Shown: one piece after another, positions 1-8,536 of the stretch | Layout of the letters: each line of letters begins with the position of its first letter | Position numbering within the stretch: the first letter of the stretch is position 1 | NCBI RefSeq assembly: GCF_001553855.1 | Contig: NZ_LQWV01000012.1 | Coordinates: 449,901-513,900, forward strand | Length of the DNA: 64,000 nt | Direction of reading: 5' to 3' | Origin: Streptococcus gordonii | GTDB taxonomy: Bacteria > Bacillota > Bacilli > Lactobacillales > Streptococcaceae | Position numbers and translations under genes: made by a program | Notes under the pieces: model-generated | The model's input: only the letters and a program-made list of their open reading frames with translations | Told to the model about the DNA's origin: nothing | Database searches by the model: none

Positions 1-280
1 CCTGGCTTTCAACTTGAATTCTATCTCATAAAATATGAAGATTGTTTTAAGAGTTCCAATCCTTGCTGAAAATTCTCTTATATTTATATTGTAAACCTTT
101 TCATGAAAGAAGTAAAGCAATTTTCGGTAAGAAGGGCAGAAATTCTCGTTAAAGAATGAAAAGAAATCAAGGATCAAATGGCTTAATGAAGGGTGAAGAG
201 CTCCCTTTACAGGAAGTTCCTAATCAATTTTTCTTTCAATATTTTTGTGATATTTTTTGGATTTTTGAGAAAAATTGAGT
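1..280. other. AT-rich region without a recognised gene
   Basis: No open frame with a ribosome binding site was found here on either strand. The stretch is AT-rich and sits at the window edge, so it may contain regulatory sequence belonging to a gene outside the window. A short minus-strand open frame further right (280-480) lies inside the aminotransferase gene and is a shadow. Confidence 0.5.
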
Positions 281-286
281 TATAAT
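257..286 (+). promoter_or_regulatory. alaT promoter with weak CodY-like box
   Basis: A perfect -10 TATAAT lies at 281-286, about 25 bases upstream of the start-codon region. A weak -35 (TTGGAT) lies at 257-262 with an 18-base spacer. The segment 261-275 reads ATTTTTGAGAAAAAT and matches the CodY consensus AATTTTCWGAAAATT at 12 of 15 positions. This suggests amino-acid-dependent control, but the match is modest for AT-rich DNA. Confidence 0.5.
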
Positions 287-316
287 AAGACGATTGATTG
301 AAACGAGGAGTTCAAA

Positions 317-1531
317 ATGAAAGAATACAATAAATCTGTCAAACTAGAGCATGTAGCATATGATATTCGTGGACCAGTCCTTGAAGAAGCTATGCGCATG
401 AGAGCGAATGGTGAACGGATTTTGCGTTTAAATACTGGAAATCCAGCTGAGTTTGGCTTTACTGCTCCAGATGAAGTCATTCATGACTTGATTATTAATG
501 CTCGTAGTAGTGAAGGCTATTCTGATTCTAAGGGATTGTTTTCGGCTCGGAAGGCTATTATGCAATATTGCCAGCTCAAAAATATTCCTAACGTTGGAAT
601 TGAAGACATTTACCTCGGAAATGGTGTCAGTGAGCTGATTGTGATGTCTATGCAGGGCTTGCTGGACAATGGAGATGAAGTTCTGGTTCCTATGCCGGAT
701 TATCCATTGTGGACAGCGGCAGTAAGTCTAGCTGGGGGAAATGCAGTTCATTATCTTTGTGATGAAGAAGCAGATTGGTATCCAGATATTGATGACATTA
801 AATCAAAAATCACTTCAAACACAAAAGCTATTGTCGTTATTAATCCAAATAACCCAACAGGAGCCCTGTATCCGAAGGAAGTGTTAGAAGACATTGTTGA
901 AGTTGCCCGTCAGAATGATTTGATTATCTTCGCAGACGAGATCTATGACCGTTTGGTTATGGACGGTGAGAAGCATACAGCTATTGCAAGCCTAGCGCCC
1001 GATTTGTTCTGTGTCAGCATGAATGGTTTGTCAAAATCTCACCGCATTGCTGGCTTCCGGGTTGGCTGGATGGCGTTGTCAGGTCCTAAGAAGCATGTTC
1101 AAGGCTATATTGAAGGACTAAATATGTTGTCTAATATGCGGCTCTGTTCTAATGTTCTTTCCCAACAGGTGGTTCAAACTTCATTGGGAGGGCATCAGTC
1201 TGTGGACGAGCTATTGTTGCCGGGCGGTCGTATCTACGAACAGCGTAACTTCATTTATAAAGCTATCAATGACATCCCAGGTCTTTCTGCAGTCAAGCCT
1301 AAGGCAGGTCTATACATTTTTCCTAAGATTGACCGCGAAATGTATGAGATCGATGATGATGAGCAGTTTGTTTTAAATTTCTTAAAACAAGAAAAAATTC
1401 TGCTAGTTCATGGGCGTGGCTTCAATTGGAAGGATCCTGATCATTTCCGGATTGTATATTTGCCACGTGTGGATGAATTGGCCCAAGTGCAAGAAAAAAT
1501 GACTCGTTTCTTGCAACAATACCGGCGCTAA
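317..1531 (+). CDS. alaT: AlaT-type pyridoxal-phosphate aminotransferase
   Basis: This 404-residue class I/II aminotransferase transfers an amino group between an amino acid (probably alanine or another hydrophobic one) and 2-oxoglutarate in the cytoplasm. It has the fold-type I hallmarks: NPNNPTG near residues 177-183, the DEIYD motif near 207-211, and SKSHRIAGFRVGW, where Lys240 should bind PLP. The C-terminal arginine contacting the carboxylate fits FRIVYLP. The start has the SD GAGGAG upstream. A terminator follows, so it is monocistronic. In streptococci this gene is typically near codY, as here. Substrate choice is inferred from family resemblance only. Confidence 0.88.
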   Translation: MKEYNKSVKLEHVAYDIRGPVLEEAMRMRANGERILRLNTGNPAEFGFTAPDEVIHDLIINARSSEGYSDSKGLFSARKAIMQYCQLKNIPNVGIEDIYLGNGVSELIVMSMQGLLDNGDEVLVPMPDYPLWTAAVSLAGGNAVHYLCDEEADWYPDIDDIKSKITSNTKAIVVINPNNPTGALYPKEVLEDIVEVARQNDLIIFADEIYDRLVMDGEKHTAIASLAPDLFCVSMNGLSKSHRIAGFRVGWMALSGPKKHVQGYIEGLNMLSNMRLCSNVLSQQVVQTSLGGHQSVDELLLPGGRIYEQRNFIYKAINDIPGLSAVKPKAGLYIFPKIDREMYEIDDDEQFVLNFLKQEKILLVHGRGFNWKDPDHFRIVYLPRVDELAQVQEKMTRFLQQYRR

Positions 1532-1548
1532 TTAAGTTAATAAAAGTG

Positions 1549-1578
1549 AAAAGAAGAATGAAATGTTCTTCTTTTTTT
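1549..1578 (+). terminator. Rho-independent terminator of alaT
   Basis: The arms AAAAGAAGAA and TTCTTCTTTT enclose a 7-base loop and run into a T-tract. It begins about 17 bases after the alaT stop codon. Confidence 0.8.
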
Positions 1579-1845
1579 GTTGTTTAAATGGAATAAGGCT
1601 AAATTACTGTATCAGATGGTTTCTAAATTAACTTTTTAAGTTAAATAGTTCTAATTTTAAAATTGTTAAAAAAATGAAATAAATGACATAAAAGCAGATC
1701 TAAAAAAATGGGAGTGGAAATTATGTTTGTTTTTATCAAGTTTTCATATATTTTTTATGTAACATTTTAATGACAAAATTTTCGATTCTCTTGTTTGAAG
1801 TCCAAATGAACCTCATCCCCACTTTTCTGTCAAATCTAAAGATGG
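1579..1845. other. Long AT-rich upstream region of the surface protein gene
   Basis: About 270 bases of very AT-rich DNA separate the alaT terminator from the surface protein promoter. I found no credible coding frame. Runs of A and T are frequent, which would favour curved or regulator-accessible DNA, but no specific binding motif was recognised. Confidence 0.4.
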
Positions 1846-1878
1846 TAGAATAATTCCATCATTATTTTACTAATGATG
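1846..1878 (+). promoter_or_regulatory. Surface protein promoter region with inverted repeat
   Basis: A possible -10 (TAGAAT, 1846-1851) is followed by a perfect inverted repeat, CATCATTA / TAATGATG (1857-1864 and 1871-1878) with a 6-base spacer. The repeat ends about 18 bases before the SD. It lies around or just after the expected transcription start, so it could be an operator or a 5' mRNA hairpin. No good -35 was seen, so an activator may be needed. Confidence 0.4.
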
Positions 1879-1907
1879 AAAAGATTTAAACACAAAGGAG
1901 AGTTTTT

Positions 1908-4568
1908 ATGTTTAAAAAAATGCTGAGTGCATTTTCTGTTGGGGCCCTTGCTTTGTCTTTGCTCTTTGTCAAAGAGGCCAAAGCAGATCAAGTGACAGAA
2001 GGCAAGCCTGCGCCAGAAGATACGACTGATCAAGGGACAAATACCCAAGATGTTTCAGCAGTTAATAAGGCTGAAGTTGATGCTGCTAAAGACAGCTTAG
2101 ATCAAAAGAATGAGCAGGTCAAAGAAGAGGAAGCAGCGGTCAAGGAAGCGGAAAAATCCGTAGAAACTGCCAAAGCGAATGCTGAGCTGGCAAAAGAGGC
2201 AGTTAAAACTGCTGAAGAAGGGACTCAAGCATCTTCTGCTACTAAAGAAGCGGCAAGAGAGGCTGTAGCTAATCAAACGGAAGCCGTGAAGGAAGCAGAA
2301 AAAGTAGCTCAAGCAAGTCAAACTGAACTGGATAAAAGTCAGAATCAGGCAAACTCTCAAGCTCAAAAAACTCAAGAGGCTAAAGAAGCTCTGAAAAAAG
2401 AAGACGAAAAGGTTAGTCAGGCTCAAGCTGATTTGGAACAGGCCCAAAAAAATCAAGCAGGATCGAGTGCAGAAGTTTCTGCAAATCTTGAACAAGCAAA
2501 AGCAGATGTAGCCAATAGTCAGGCTGCAGTCAATAAGGCACAAGAGGAAGTGAACAAGGCTGAGCAATCAGATAGTCAGCGTCAAGAAAAAATTAATCAG
2601 GCTGCTTCAAATAAAGCTCAGGCAGACTCTGATGCTGAAAAGGCTAAACAAACTTTGGATAAAGCAAGTTCTCAGGAAACTGAAGCTCAAGCTAAGCTCA
2701 GTCAAGCTCAGGCAAATTTGGAAGCAGCCCAGGCTACTGAAAATGACAGCCTTAAACCTTCTGTTTCTAACAATAAAAACAGGCTTTACATGACGCCGGA
2801 ATATATTGCCGCATTGAAACAGTTGGCTGATCCAAATACACCACAATCTCAAATCAGTCAGATTGAAGCAAGGTTGACAGCAGTTAACGATAAGGCCAAG
2901 TCTTACAATAACTACATAGCAGATCCGAATGATAGCACTAAAATGTATGATACCAATAATATTCCTTATGAGGTTCGTAGAGAGTTGTCACAGTTTGCTT
3001 CAGAATTAATTAACCAATTGCGTGCTCAAATGGGAACAGGTGAAACCTTACTAACGCCATCATCTTTAGAGTTTGCTGACAAGGTTTCCCAAGCATACAG
3101 AAATGACAATTGGAACTGGGATTTGATGAATCGCTATCACCATGATACTTGGGGGATAAATCGGGTGGCTCGTGAATATGGATTGGTCACGACCACTTCT
3201 GAGCAAGAGCAACAAGGGCTTCAATACTACGAAAATGCCTATATCTGGCGAGCTAATACAGCTCAGATGAGCGTGGCAGATATGAAGCGAGACATCTACT
3301 TCTCTCTTGTTGAATTTATGTATAATGGCTATGAATGGGTCCATGCCAAATCAATTTCTGGTCTTAATACAGGAAGCCAGAAAAATTATCTAGGCGTTGA
3401 TTTCTCAATGGAGAGCGATATCACGGTAGCCCATTTCACTATGGTTTCTGAAGATCAAGTTAAATATGCGACAAAAAATAACTTTGATGCTACACCTTTA
3501 ACAGCCAGTGGAAATTCTACTCCTAGTGATCCGCAAGCTTTGGCCCAGGCTCAGGCTGCCTATGATCAAGCTAAAAGCGCTCATGATCAAGCACAAGCAG
3601 AAAAGACAGCAGCTCAAGATGCTTATGACCAGGCTGTGACTGCGGTGCAGGCAGCGCAGAAACAATTAGATGAAGCCAAGCAAGCGCCTATGGAGCTTGC
3701 AACTGCCCAAGCCGCCCTGGCAAGTGCTAAACAGGAATTAGAAAAGAATCAAGAAAAATTATCTAGGGCTCAAGAGGCTCTGAATCTTGCGAATTCGGAT
3801 CAGGCAGATAAGGCAGCTGCCCTCTCAAAAGCTCAAGAGACTTTGTCGGCTGCTCAGGCCGCCCAAGCTGTAGCCAGAGATAGACTAGCTCAAGAAGAAA
3901 AAATGTTGGCTCAGGCCAATCAGGCTTTGGATCAAGCTCGAACCAAGCGTGATGCTGCCCAAGCGGTAGTTGCTCAAGCTCAGACTGCTTTGGATCAAGC
4001 CCAAAAGAATTTAGCAAACCTGCAGGATGCTCAAACGAATCTGGAACAAGCTCAAGCCAATCTGGCAGCGGCTGAGAATGATTTAGCTGATAAGACTAGC
4101 GATCTATCAGCTAAACAGCAGACTCTATCAGAGCTGAAAGCTGCTCAGGCCAAAGCAGAGAAACTCTATAACCGTTTAGCTGCTCAAATCCAAGCTCAAG
4201 AGAAACAAAAACGCGATGATCACTATCGAAATATTTTGGATCAGACAGAGAAGCGCTTGAATGCCCCTGTCCAGTCTAATCCAAGCGTGGAAATGCAGAC
4301 GCAAGAATCTAGCCCAGATTCGCTAGTGAAAACGAAAGAGGAGCCGATCGTTAAAGAAGTTGCTACTCGCAAAGCGCATGCTAGCAGAGTGTCATCGATG
4401 TCATCAGACCCTGGTGAAAATCATTCTATGCAGGCATCTGTAGGCTCTTCAAAATTGCCAAATACTGGAAGCAGACTTTCTGTCTGGGCGATGATGAGCG
4501 GAATTCTCGCTTTGGTATCTGGTTTTGCATTGCTGGTCTGGAAGCATAAAAAAGAGAGTAAAAACTAG
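1908..4568 (+). CDS. SEC10/PgrA-type LPNTG-anchored surface protein
   Basis: This 886-residue protein is built for export and sortase anchoring. Residues 1-26 form a signal peptide ending in AKA. Residues about 45-280 and 545-790 are Ala/Gln/Lys-rich heptad repeats that should form long coiled coils. Between them, near 285-540, is a compact domain rich in aromatic residues (NDNWNWDLMNRYHHDTWG) resembling the SEC10/PgrA surface-exclusion domain known from enterococcal conjugative plasmids. LPNTG lies at 850-854, followed by a hydrophobic stretch and a KHKK tail. The SD is AAAGGAGAG. A cell-surface rod-like adhesin or mating-interference role is inferred; there are no conjugation genes nearby. 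Confidence 0.85.
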   Translation: MFKKMLSAFSVGALALSLLFVKEAKADQVTEGKPAPEDTTDQGTNTQDVSAVNKAEVDAAKDSLDQKNEQVKEEEAAVKEAEKSVETAKANAELAKEAVKTAEEGTQASSATKEAAREAVANQTEAVKEAEKVAQASQTELDKSQNQANSQAQKTQEAKEALKKEDEKVSQAQADLEQAQKNQAGSSAEVSANLEQAKADVANSQAAVNKAQEEVNKAEQSDSQRQEKINQAASNKAQADSDAEKAKQTLDKASSQETEAQAKLSQAQANLEAAQATENDSLKPSVSNNKNRLYMTPEYIAALKQLADPNTPQSQISQIEARLTAVNDKAKSYNNYIADPNDSTKMYDTNNIPYEVRRELSQFASELINQLRAQMGTGETLLTPSSLEFADKVSQAYRNDNWNWDLMNRYHHDTWGINRVAREYGLVTTTSEQEQQGLQYYENAYIWRANTAQMSVADMKRDIYFSLVEFMYNGYEWVHAKSISGLNTGSQKNYLGVDFSMESDITVAHFTMVSEDQVKYATKNNFDATPLTASGNSTPSDPQALAQAQAAYDQAKSAHDQAQAEKTAAQDAYDQAVTAVQAAQKQLDEAKQAPMELATAQAALASAKQELEKNQEKLSRAQEALNLANSDQADKAAALSKAQETLSAAQAAQAVARDRLAQEEKMLAQANQALDQARTKRDAAQAVVAQAQTALDQAQKNLANLQDAQTNLEQAQANLAAAENDLADKTSDLSAKQQTLSELKAAQAKAEKLYNRLAAQIQAQEKQKRDDHYRNILDQTEKRLNAPVQSNPSVEMQTQESSPDSLVKTKEEPIVKEVATRKAHASRVSSMSSDPGENHSMQASVGSSKLPNTGSRLSVWAMMSGILALVSGFALLVWKHKKESKN

Positions 4569-4612
4569 ATTTTTTGAAAAAGCTATAGATATAGCAAACA
4601 AGATAATAGGCC

Positions 4613-4651
4613 GGAAGTTAGGGTAAGATAAAATCCTAGCTTCCTTTTTTT
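4613..4651 (+). terminator. Terminator of the surface protein gene
   Basis: A 10-bp stem GGAAGTTAGG / CCTAGCTTCC (one G-T pair) is followed by seven T residues, 45 bases after the stop codon. Confidence 0.85.
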
Positions 4652-4779
4652 ATAAAAAGAAGCGTTGAAATTCTTATAAATATAAATCAGGACCTCGCAC
4701 TATTTTCAAAAAAATCTTGGTTTTGAAGGAACTAAAATCGTTTTTGGGATAAATTGTAAAGAATTATTATTCAATAGGC

Positions 4780-4824
4780 AATTTTCAGATAATTATTGAA
4801 ATTTCTGTCAATTTATGATATAAT
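4780..4824 (+). promoter_or_regulatory. codY promoter with CodY box
   Basis: The -35 TTGAAA (4796-4801) and -10 TATAAT (4819-4824) are 17 bases apart. Directly upstream, 4780-4794 reads AATTTTCAGATAATT, matching the CodY box consensus AATTTTCWGAAAATT at 14 of 15 positions. A second, weaker match (12 of 15) overlaps at about 4799-4813. The arrangement is what is expected for CodY autorepression. Confidence 0.75.
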
Positions 4825-4850
4825 CAATCGGACTAAATACGAGGTGGCTT

Positions 4851-5639
4851 ATGGCACATTTATTAGAAAAAACAAGAAAAATTACATCTATTTTGAAGCG
4901 CTCTGAAGAGCAACTTCAAGAAGAGTTGCCATACAATGACATTACAAGACAGTTGGCAGAAATTATGGACTGTAATGCTTGTATTGTTAATAGCAAGGGG
5001 CGTTTGTTGGGTTACTTTATGCGCTACAAAACAAATAATGACCGTGTAGAGGCCTTCTACCAAACTAAAATGTTCCCGGATGATTATATTCGTTCTGCTA
5101 ATTTAATTTACGATACAGAAGCTAATTTGCCAGTTGAGCATGAATTATCCATCTTTCCGGTTGAGACACAGTCGGATTTTCCAGATGGTTTGACAACTAT
5201 TGCACCTATTCATGTTTCAGGTATTCGTTTGGGGTCTTTGATTATTTGGCGAAATGACAAAAAATTTGATAATGATGATTTGGTCTTAGTTGAAATTTCA
5301 AGTACCGTTGTGGGCATTCAGTTATTGAATTTCCAAAGAGAAGAAGATGAAAAGAATATCCGTCGTCGTACAGCAGTGACAATGGCAGTAAATACTTTGT
5401 CTTATTCAGAATTACGGGCTGTTTCAGCTATCCTAGGAGAGCTAAATGGGAATGAAGGCCACTTGACAGCTTCTGTCATTGCTGACCGTATTGGAATTAC
5501 CCGTTCGGTGATTGTCAATGCATTGCGTAAGTTAGAGAGTGCTGGGATCATTGAGAGTCGTTCTTTGGGAATGAAGGGGACCTATCTGAAAGTGTTGATT
5601 CCAGATGTTTTTGAGGAAATTAAAAAGAGGGACTACTGA
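4851..5639 (+). CDS. codY: CodY, GTP/branched-chain amino acid-responsive regulator
   Basis: CodY represses amino acid uptake and biosynthesis genes when branched-chain amino acids (and in some species GTP) are abundant. The 262-residue length is that of streptococcal CodY. The N-terminal GAF-type effector domain spans about 1-155. The winged helix-turn-helix near 200-255 contains the recognition segment [21 protein letters not shown]. The SD GAGGTGG precedes the ATG. The stop overlaps the next start in TGATG, so pncA is translationally coupled. A near-consensus CodY box in its own promoter implies autoregulation. Confidence 0.96.
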   Translation: MAHLLEKTRKITSILKRSEEQLQEELPYNDITRQLAEIMDCNACIVNSKGRLLGYFMRYKTNNDRVEAFYQTKMFPDDYIRSANLIYDTEANLPVEHELSIFPVETQSDFPDGLTTIAPIHVSGIRLGSLIIWRNDKKFDNDDLVLVEISSTVVGIQLLNFQREEDEKNIRRRTAVTMAVNTLSYSELRAVSAILGELNGNEGHLTASVIADRIGITRSVIVNALRKLESAGIIESRSLGMKGTYLKVLIPDVFEEIKKRDY

Positions 5640-6196
5640 TGGCAAAAGCGCTAATTTCCATTGATTATACAGTTGATTTCGTGGCAGACGAGGGAAAGTT
5701 GACAGCCGGAGCGCCTGCTCAGGCAATTTCTGAAGCAATTGCCCAGGTAACTGAGGCAGCCTTTGAGCGTGGGGATTATATCTTTTTTACTATTGATGCC
5801 CACGATGAGAACGATGCCTTTCATCCTGAAAGTAAGCTTTTCCCTCCCCACAATATCAAGGGAACTAGTGGTCGAAACTTATATGGACCTTTGGCAGATT
5901 TCTATGAGAAACATAAAGGAGATCCTCGGGTCTTTTGGATGGATAAGCGCCACTATTCTGCTTTTTCTGGGACGGATTTAGATATTCGCCTGAGAGAAAG
6001 ACATGTAGATACAGTCATTTTGACAGGAGTCTTGACGGATATTTGCGTTATGCATACGGCAATTGATGCCTATAATTTAGGCTACCATATCCAAGTGGTG
6101 GAACCTGCTGTGGCTTCGATTTCAGAGGAAAATCACAAATTTGCCCTTAATCACTTGCAAAATGTACTGGGTTCGACTATAATAGAAACAATTTAA
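5639..6196 (+). CDS. pncA: Nicotinamidase / isochorismatase-family hydrolase
   Basis: This is a 185-residue cysteine hydrolase of the isochorismatase fold, most likely deamidating nicotinamide to nicotinate for NAD salvage. The expected catalytic triad is Asp9, Lys103 (WMDKRHYSAF) and Cys136 (TDICVMHT). Asp53, His55 and His71 fit the metal site of nicotinamidases. It overlaps codY by one base and is co-transcribed with it. The end of the gene carries a promoter for the downstream T-box leader. The nadD gene at 18.2 kb acts later in the same pathway. Confidence 0.85.
   Translation: MAKALISIDYTVDFVADEGKLTAGAPAQAISEAIAQVTEAAFERGDYIFFTIDAHDENDAFHPESKLFPPHNIKGTSGRNLYGPLADFYEKHKGDPRVFWMDKRHYSAFSGTDLDIRLRERHVDTVILTGVLTDICVMHTAIDAYNLGYHIQVVEPAVASISEENHKFALNHLQNVLGSTIIETI
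6155..6183 (+). promoter_or_regulatory. Promoter of the T-box leader
   Basis: TTGCAA (6155-6160) and TATAAT (6178-6183) are separated by exactly 17 bases. It lies inside the 3' end of pncA, so the leader transcript would start near 6190. Confidence 0.75.
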
Positions 6197-6199
6197 AAG

Positions 6200-6420
6200 T
6201 AAAAGAGAAACAGAGTAGGTTTGCTAACTTGCACAGAGAGCGCTGGAAGCTGAGAGCAGCGCCAAGAAAGCAAAATTCGAAGAACATGTTTCATAATCTT
6301 TTGCGTGATAAAGCGCAAACGTTGCTCACGTTACGAGCTTAGAGGCTACCTTTTTTGGTGGCAAATAACAGTGGTACCACGGTTTTCGTCTGTTTTGCAG
6401 AGGAAGCGGTGGTTTTTTCT
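6200..6420 (+). ncRNA. T-box riboswitch with Asn (AAC) specifier
   Basis: Stem I closes by GAAAC (6207-6211) with GTTTC (6288-6292). Above this lies the AGTA element (6214-6217), opposed by GAA (6279-6281). After GAA and one G comes AAC at 6283-6285, followed by A. This is the GAA-N-codon-A arrangement of T-box specifier loops. The upper stem pairs TTTGC (6220-6224) with GCAAA (6270-6274), and the distal domain carries AGAGAG and TGAGAG elements. The T-box core TGGTACCACG lies at 6372-6381. A terminator formed by ACCAC...GTGGT with a T-tract ends near 6418. AAC is an Asn codon, although the next gene is an aspartyl-tRNA synthetase. Confidence 0.88.
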
Positions 6421-6597
6421 ATATCTCTAAGATTTCATTCAAAATAGACAACGAAGTTCTATCCAAGGCTTTTTGATCAACCAACAAGGAAGCCGGCAAT
6501 GGATTTCTATAATGATTTGGTGGGCTATTGGTATGGGAAATCAAGAATATAGAAAAAGAAATTTTCACCAAATGAGAGTATAAAGAAAGAGGAAGAG
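6421..6597. other. Spacer between T-box terminator and aspS
   Basis: About 180 bases lie between the T-box terminator and the synthetase start. There is a possible 17-codon frame from 6499, but it lacks a clear SD. No second promoter or structured element was recognised. Confidence 0.35.
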
Positions 6598-8334
6598 ATG
6601 AAAGAAATTTTTATCGGAAACTATGGTTTAGAGCAAGTCGGACAGACTATGACAGCACAAGGCTGGGTGGCCAATATCCGCAATCACGGTAAGCTGGCCT
6701 TTATTGAGTTGAGGGACCGTGAGGGCTTGCTTCAGGTTTTTGTTAGCGGTGAAATTGAAGATTTTGCTAAGTTGGAAGAAATCGGCAAGGAAGATCTTAT
6801 TGCAGTGACTGGACAAGTAGTTCAGCGTGAAGAGCGTTTTGTTAATAAGGCCATTAAGTCTGGTCAGATAGAGCTGAGGGCTGAAAAGATTGAAGTCATT
6901 GCTAGTAGCAAGGCCCTGCCTTTTGAGCTAGATCAGCATGCCCATACAGGGGAAGACCTGCGTCAGAAATACCGCTACCTGGACTTGCGCCGTGAGAAGA
7001 TGACACATAACCTTAAAGTTCGTCATCAGGTCACCTCAACTATTCGAGAATATTTGAATGGTTTGGACTTTTTGGAAGTGGAGACGCCTTATCTGACTAA
7101 GTCAACTCCTGAAGGTGCTAGAGACTTCTTAGTTCCTAGTCGGATCTTTAAAAATCAATTTTACGCCTTGCCACAGAGCCCGCAGATGCTCAAGCAGTTA
7201 CTGATGGGAGCTGGCCTTGAGCGCTATTATCAGATTGTTCGATGCTTCCGTGACGAAGACTTGCGAGGCGATCGTCAGCCAGAGTTTACCCAGGTGGATT
7301 TGGAGTTGAGTTTTGCCAGCGAGGAAGAAATCCGAGCTCTGGTTGAAGCTATGCTCAAGGCTGTTGTCAAGAAAACTCATGGTTTAGAGTTGACAGAAGC
7401 TTTTCCGACTATCAGCTATGAAGAGGCTATGAGTCGTTTCGGCTCTGATAAGCCAGATACACGCTTTGGTTTAGAGCTGAAGAATTTGACGGATTTGTGC
7501 CAAGCAAATGAATCGCTTCTTATCAAGAAAGCCTTGGATAACCAAGAGGAAGTGATGGGAATCTGTGTGCCAGATGCGGCTAGTGCTTTTAGCAAAAAGC
7601 AACTAAGTCACTACTATCAGGAAATGAAGGAATTTGGTTGTAGCCGTTTTGCCAGCCTCAAGGTTGAAAATGGCCAGTTAGTTGGGGATTTGGCTAGCAC
7701 CTTTGAAGCTGAAAGTCAGGAGTTACTGACACGTTTTGAGGCCAAGGATGGAGATCTCATCCTGCTAGTCATGGCCAAGAAGCGTCGAGCTCAGGAAGCC
7801 TTGGGACATCTTCGTCTAGAAGTCGCAAAAGCTTTAGACTTGATTGATCCGAGTCTGCTTCATTTCCTCTGGGTTGTAGATTGGCCACTGCTGGAGTGGA
7901 ATGAAGATCAAAACCGCTATCAAGCTATGCACCATCCTTTCACACAGGGAATTTTTGAAGATGGACAGGAGCCAGGTCAATTCCGTAGTCATGCTTATGA
8001 CATCGTCTTGAACGGCTATGAGATTGGCGGAGGAAGTCTGCGGATTCATGATCGGAAGGCTCAGGAAGCTATGTTTGAGCTTTTAGGTATGAGCCGAGAA
8101 GACTATGAACGGGACTTTGGTTTCTTCCTGGAAGCCTTGGAATACGGATTCCCGCCACATGGTGGACTAGCATTGGGCTTGGATCGTTTAGTTATGATTT
8201 TGACTGGAGAGCAAAATATCCGTCAGGTCATCGCCTTTCCAAAAAATGGTACTGGCTTTGACCCAATGCTGGAAAGTCCAAGTCTAGTTGACCAAAGACA
8301 GGTAAAAGAATTGCATTTGGAATTGAAGAAATAG
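6598..8334 (+). CDS. aspS: Aspartyl-tRNA synthetase, possibly non-discriminating
   Basis: This 578-residue class II synthetase charges tRNA with aspartate. It has the N-terminal OB-fold anticodon domain (about 1-105), motif 2 FRDEDLRGDRQPEFTQVDLE (about 217-236), the bacterial GAD insertion (about 290-410) and motif 3 GLALGLDRLVMIL near 525-537. His30 (in RNHGKLAF) occupies the position that is His in the non-discriminating Pseudomonas aeruginosa enzyme and Leu in E. coli. The second discriminating position appears to be Arg rather than Gly. The Asn T-box upstream and gatCAB downstream suggest it makes Asp-tRNA(Asn). It may be a second aspS copy. SD GAGGAAGAG. Confidence 0.9.
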   Translation: MKEIFIGNYGLEQVGQTMTAQGWVANIRNHGKLAFIELRDREGLLQVFVSGEIEDFAKLEEIGKEDLIAVTGQVVQREERFVNKAIKSGQIELRAEKIEVIASSKALPFELDQHAHTGEDLRQKYRYLDLRREKMTHNLKVRHQVTSTIREYLNGLDFLEVETPYLTKSTPEGARDFLVPSRIFKNQFYALPQSPQMLKQLLMGAGLERYYQIVRCFRDEDLRGDRQPEFTQVDLELSFASEEEIRALVEAMLKAVVKKTHGLELTEAFPTISYEEAMSRFGSDKPDTRFGLELKNLTDLCQANESLLIKKALDNQEEVMGICVPDAASAFSKKQLSHYYQEMKEFGCSRFASLKVENGQLVGDLASTFEAESQELLTRFEAKDGDLILLVMAKKRRAQEALGHLRLEVAKALDLIDPSLLHFLWVVDWPLLEWNEDQNRYQAMHHPFTQGIFEDGQEPGQFRSHAYDIVLNGYEIGGGSLRIHDRKAQEAMFELLGMSREDYERDFGFFLEALEYGFPPHGGLALGLDRLVMILTGEQNIRQVIAFPKNGTGFDPMLESPSLVDQRQVKELHLELKK

Positions 8335-8536
8335 AGCCAAATATGGTAAAATGAAATGATGCGAATTCCTGAAGAATAGCAGGAATAAGCCCAAGAAAAG
8401 AGCTAGTGGATGCTAAAAAATCGGTGTCCTCTAGCTTATCAAATCAAACGTGAGCTAAGCTCTGGAAATAAAGAACTCATCTCAAATTCTTATTTTCAGT
8501 AGCTAAAACTCACATATTCTATGAAAGGAATCAGAG
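8335..8536 (+). promoter_or_regulatory. Structured leader before gatC
   Basis: A possible promoter (TTGAAG 8323-8328, TAAAAT 8347-8352) overlaps the aspS end. The leader then holds several inverted repeats: ATTCCT/AGGAAT at 8375-8396, and AGCTAGtGGA/TCCtCTAGCT at 8401-8436. GTGAGCTA (from about 8451) can pair with TAGCT...CTCAC near 8502-8514. No T-box core or T-tract terminator was seen. It does not match a riboswitch class I know. Confidence 0.4.

Noticed and set aside
3066..4017. Minus-strand frames within the surface protein gene
   Set aside because: They are antisense shadows of a repetitive Ala/Gln-rich gene, with no SD and low-complexity products.
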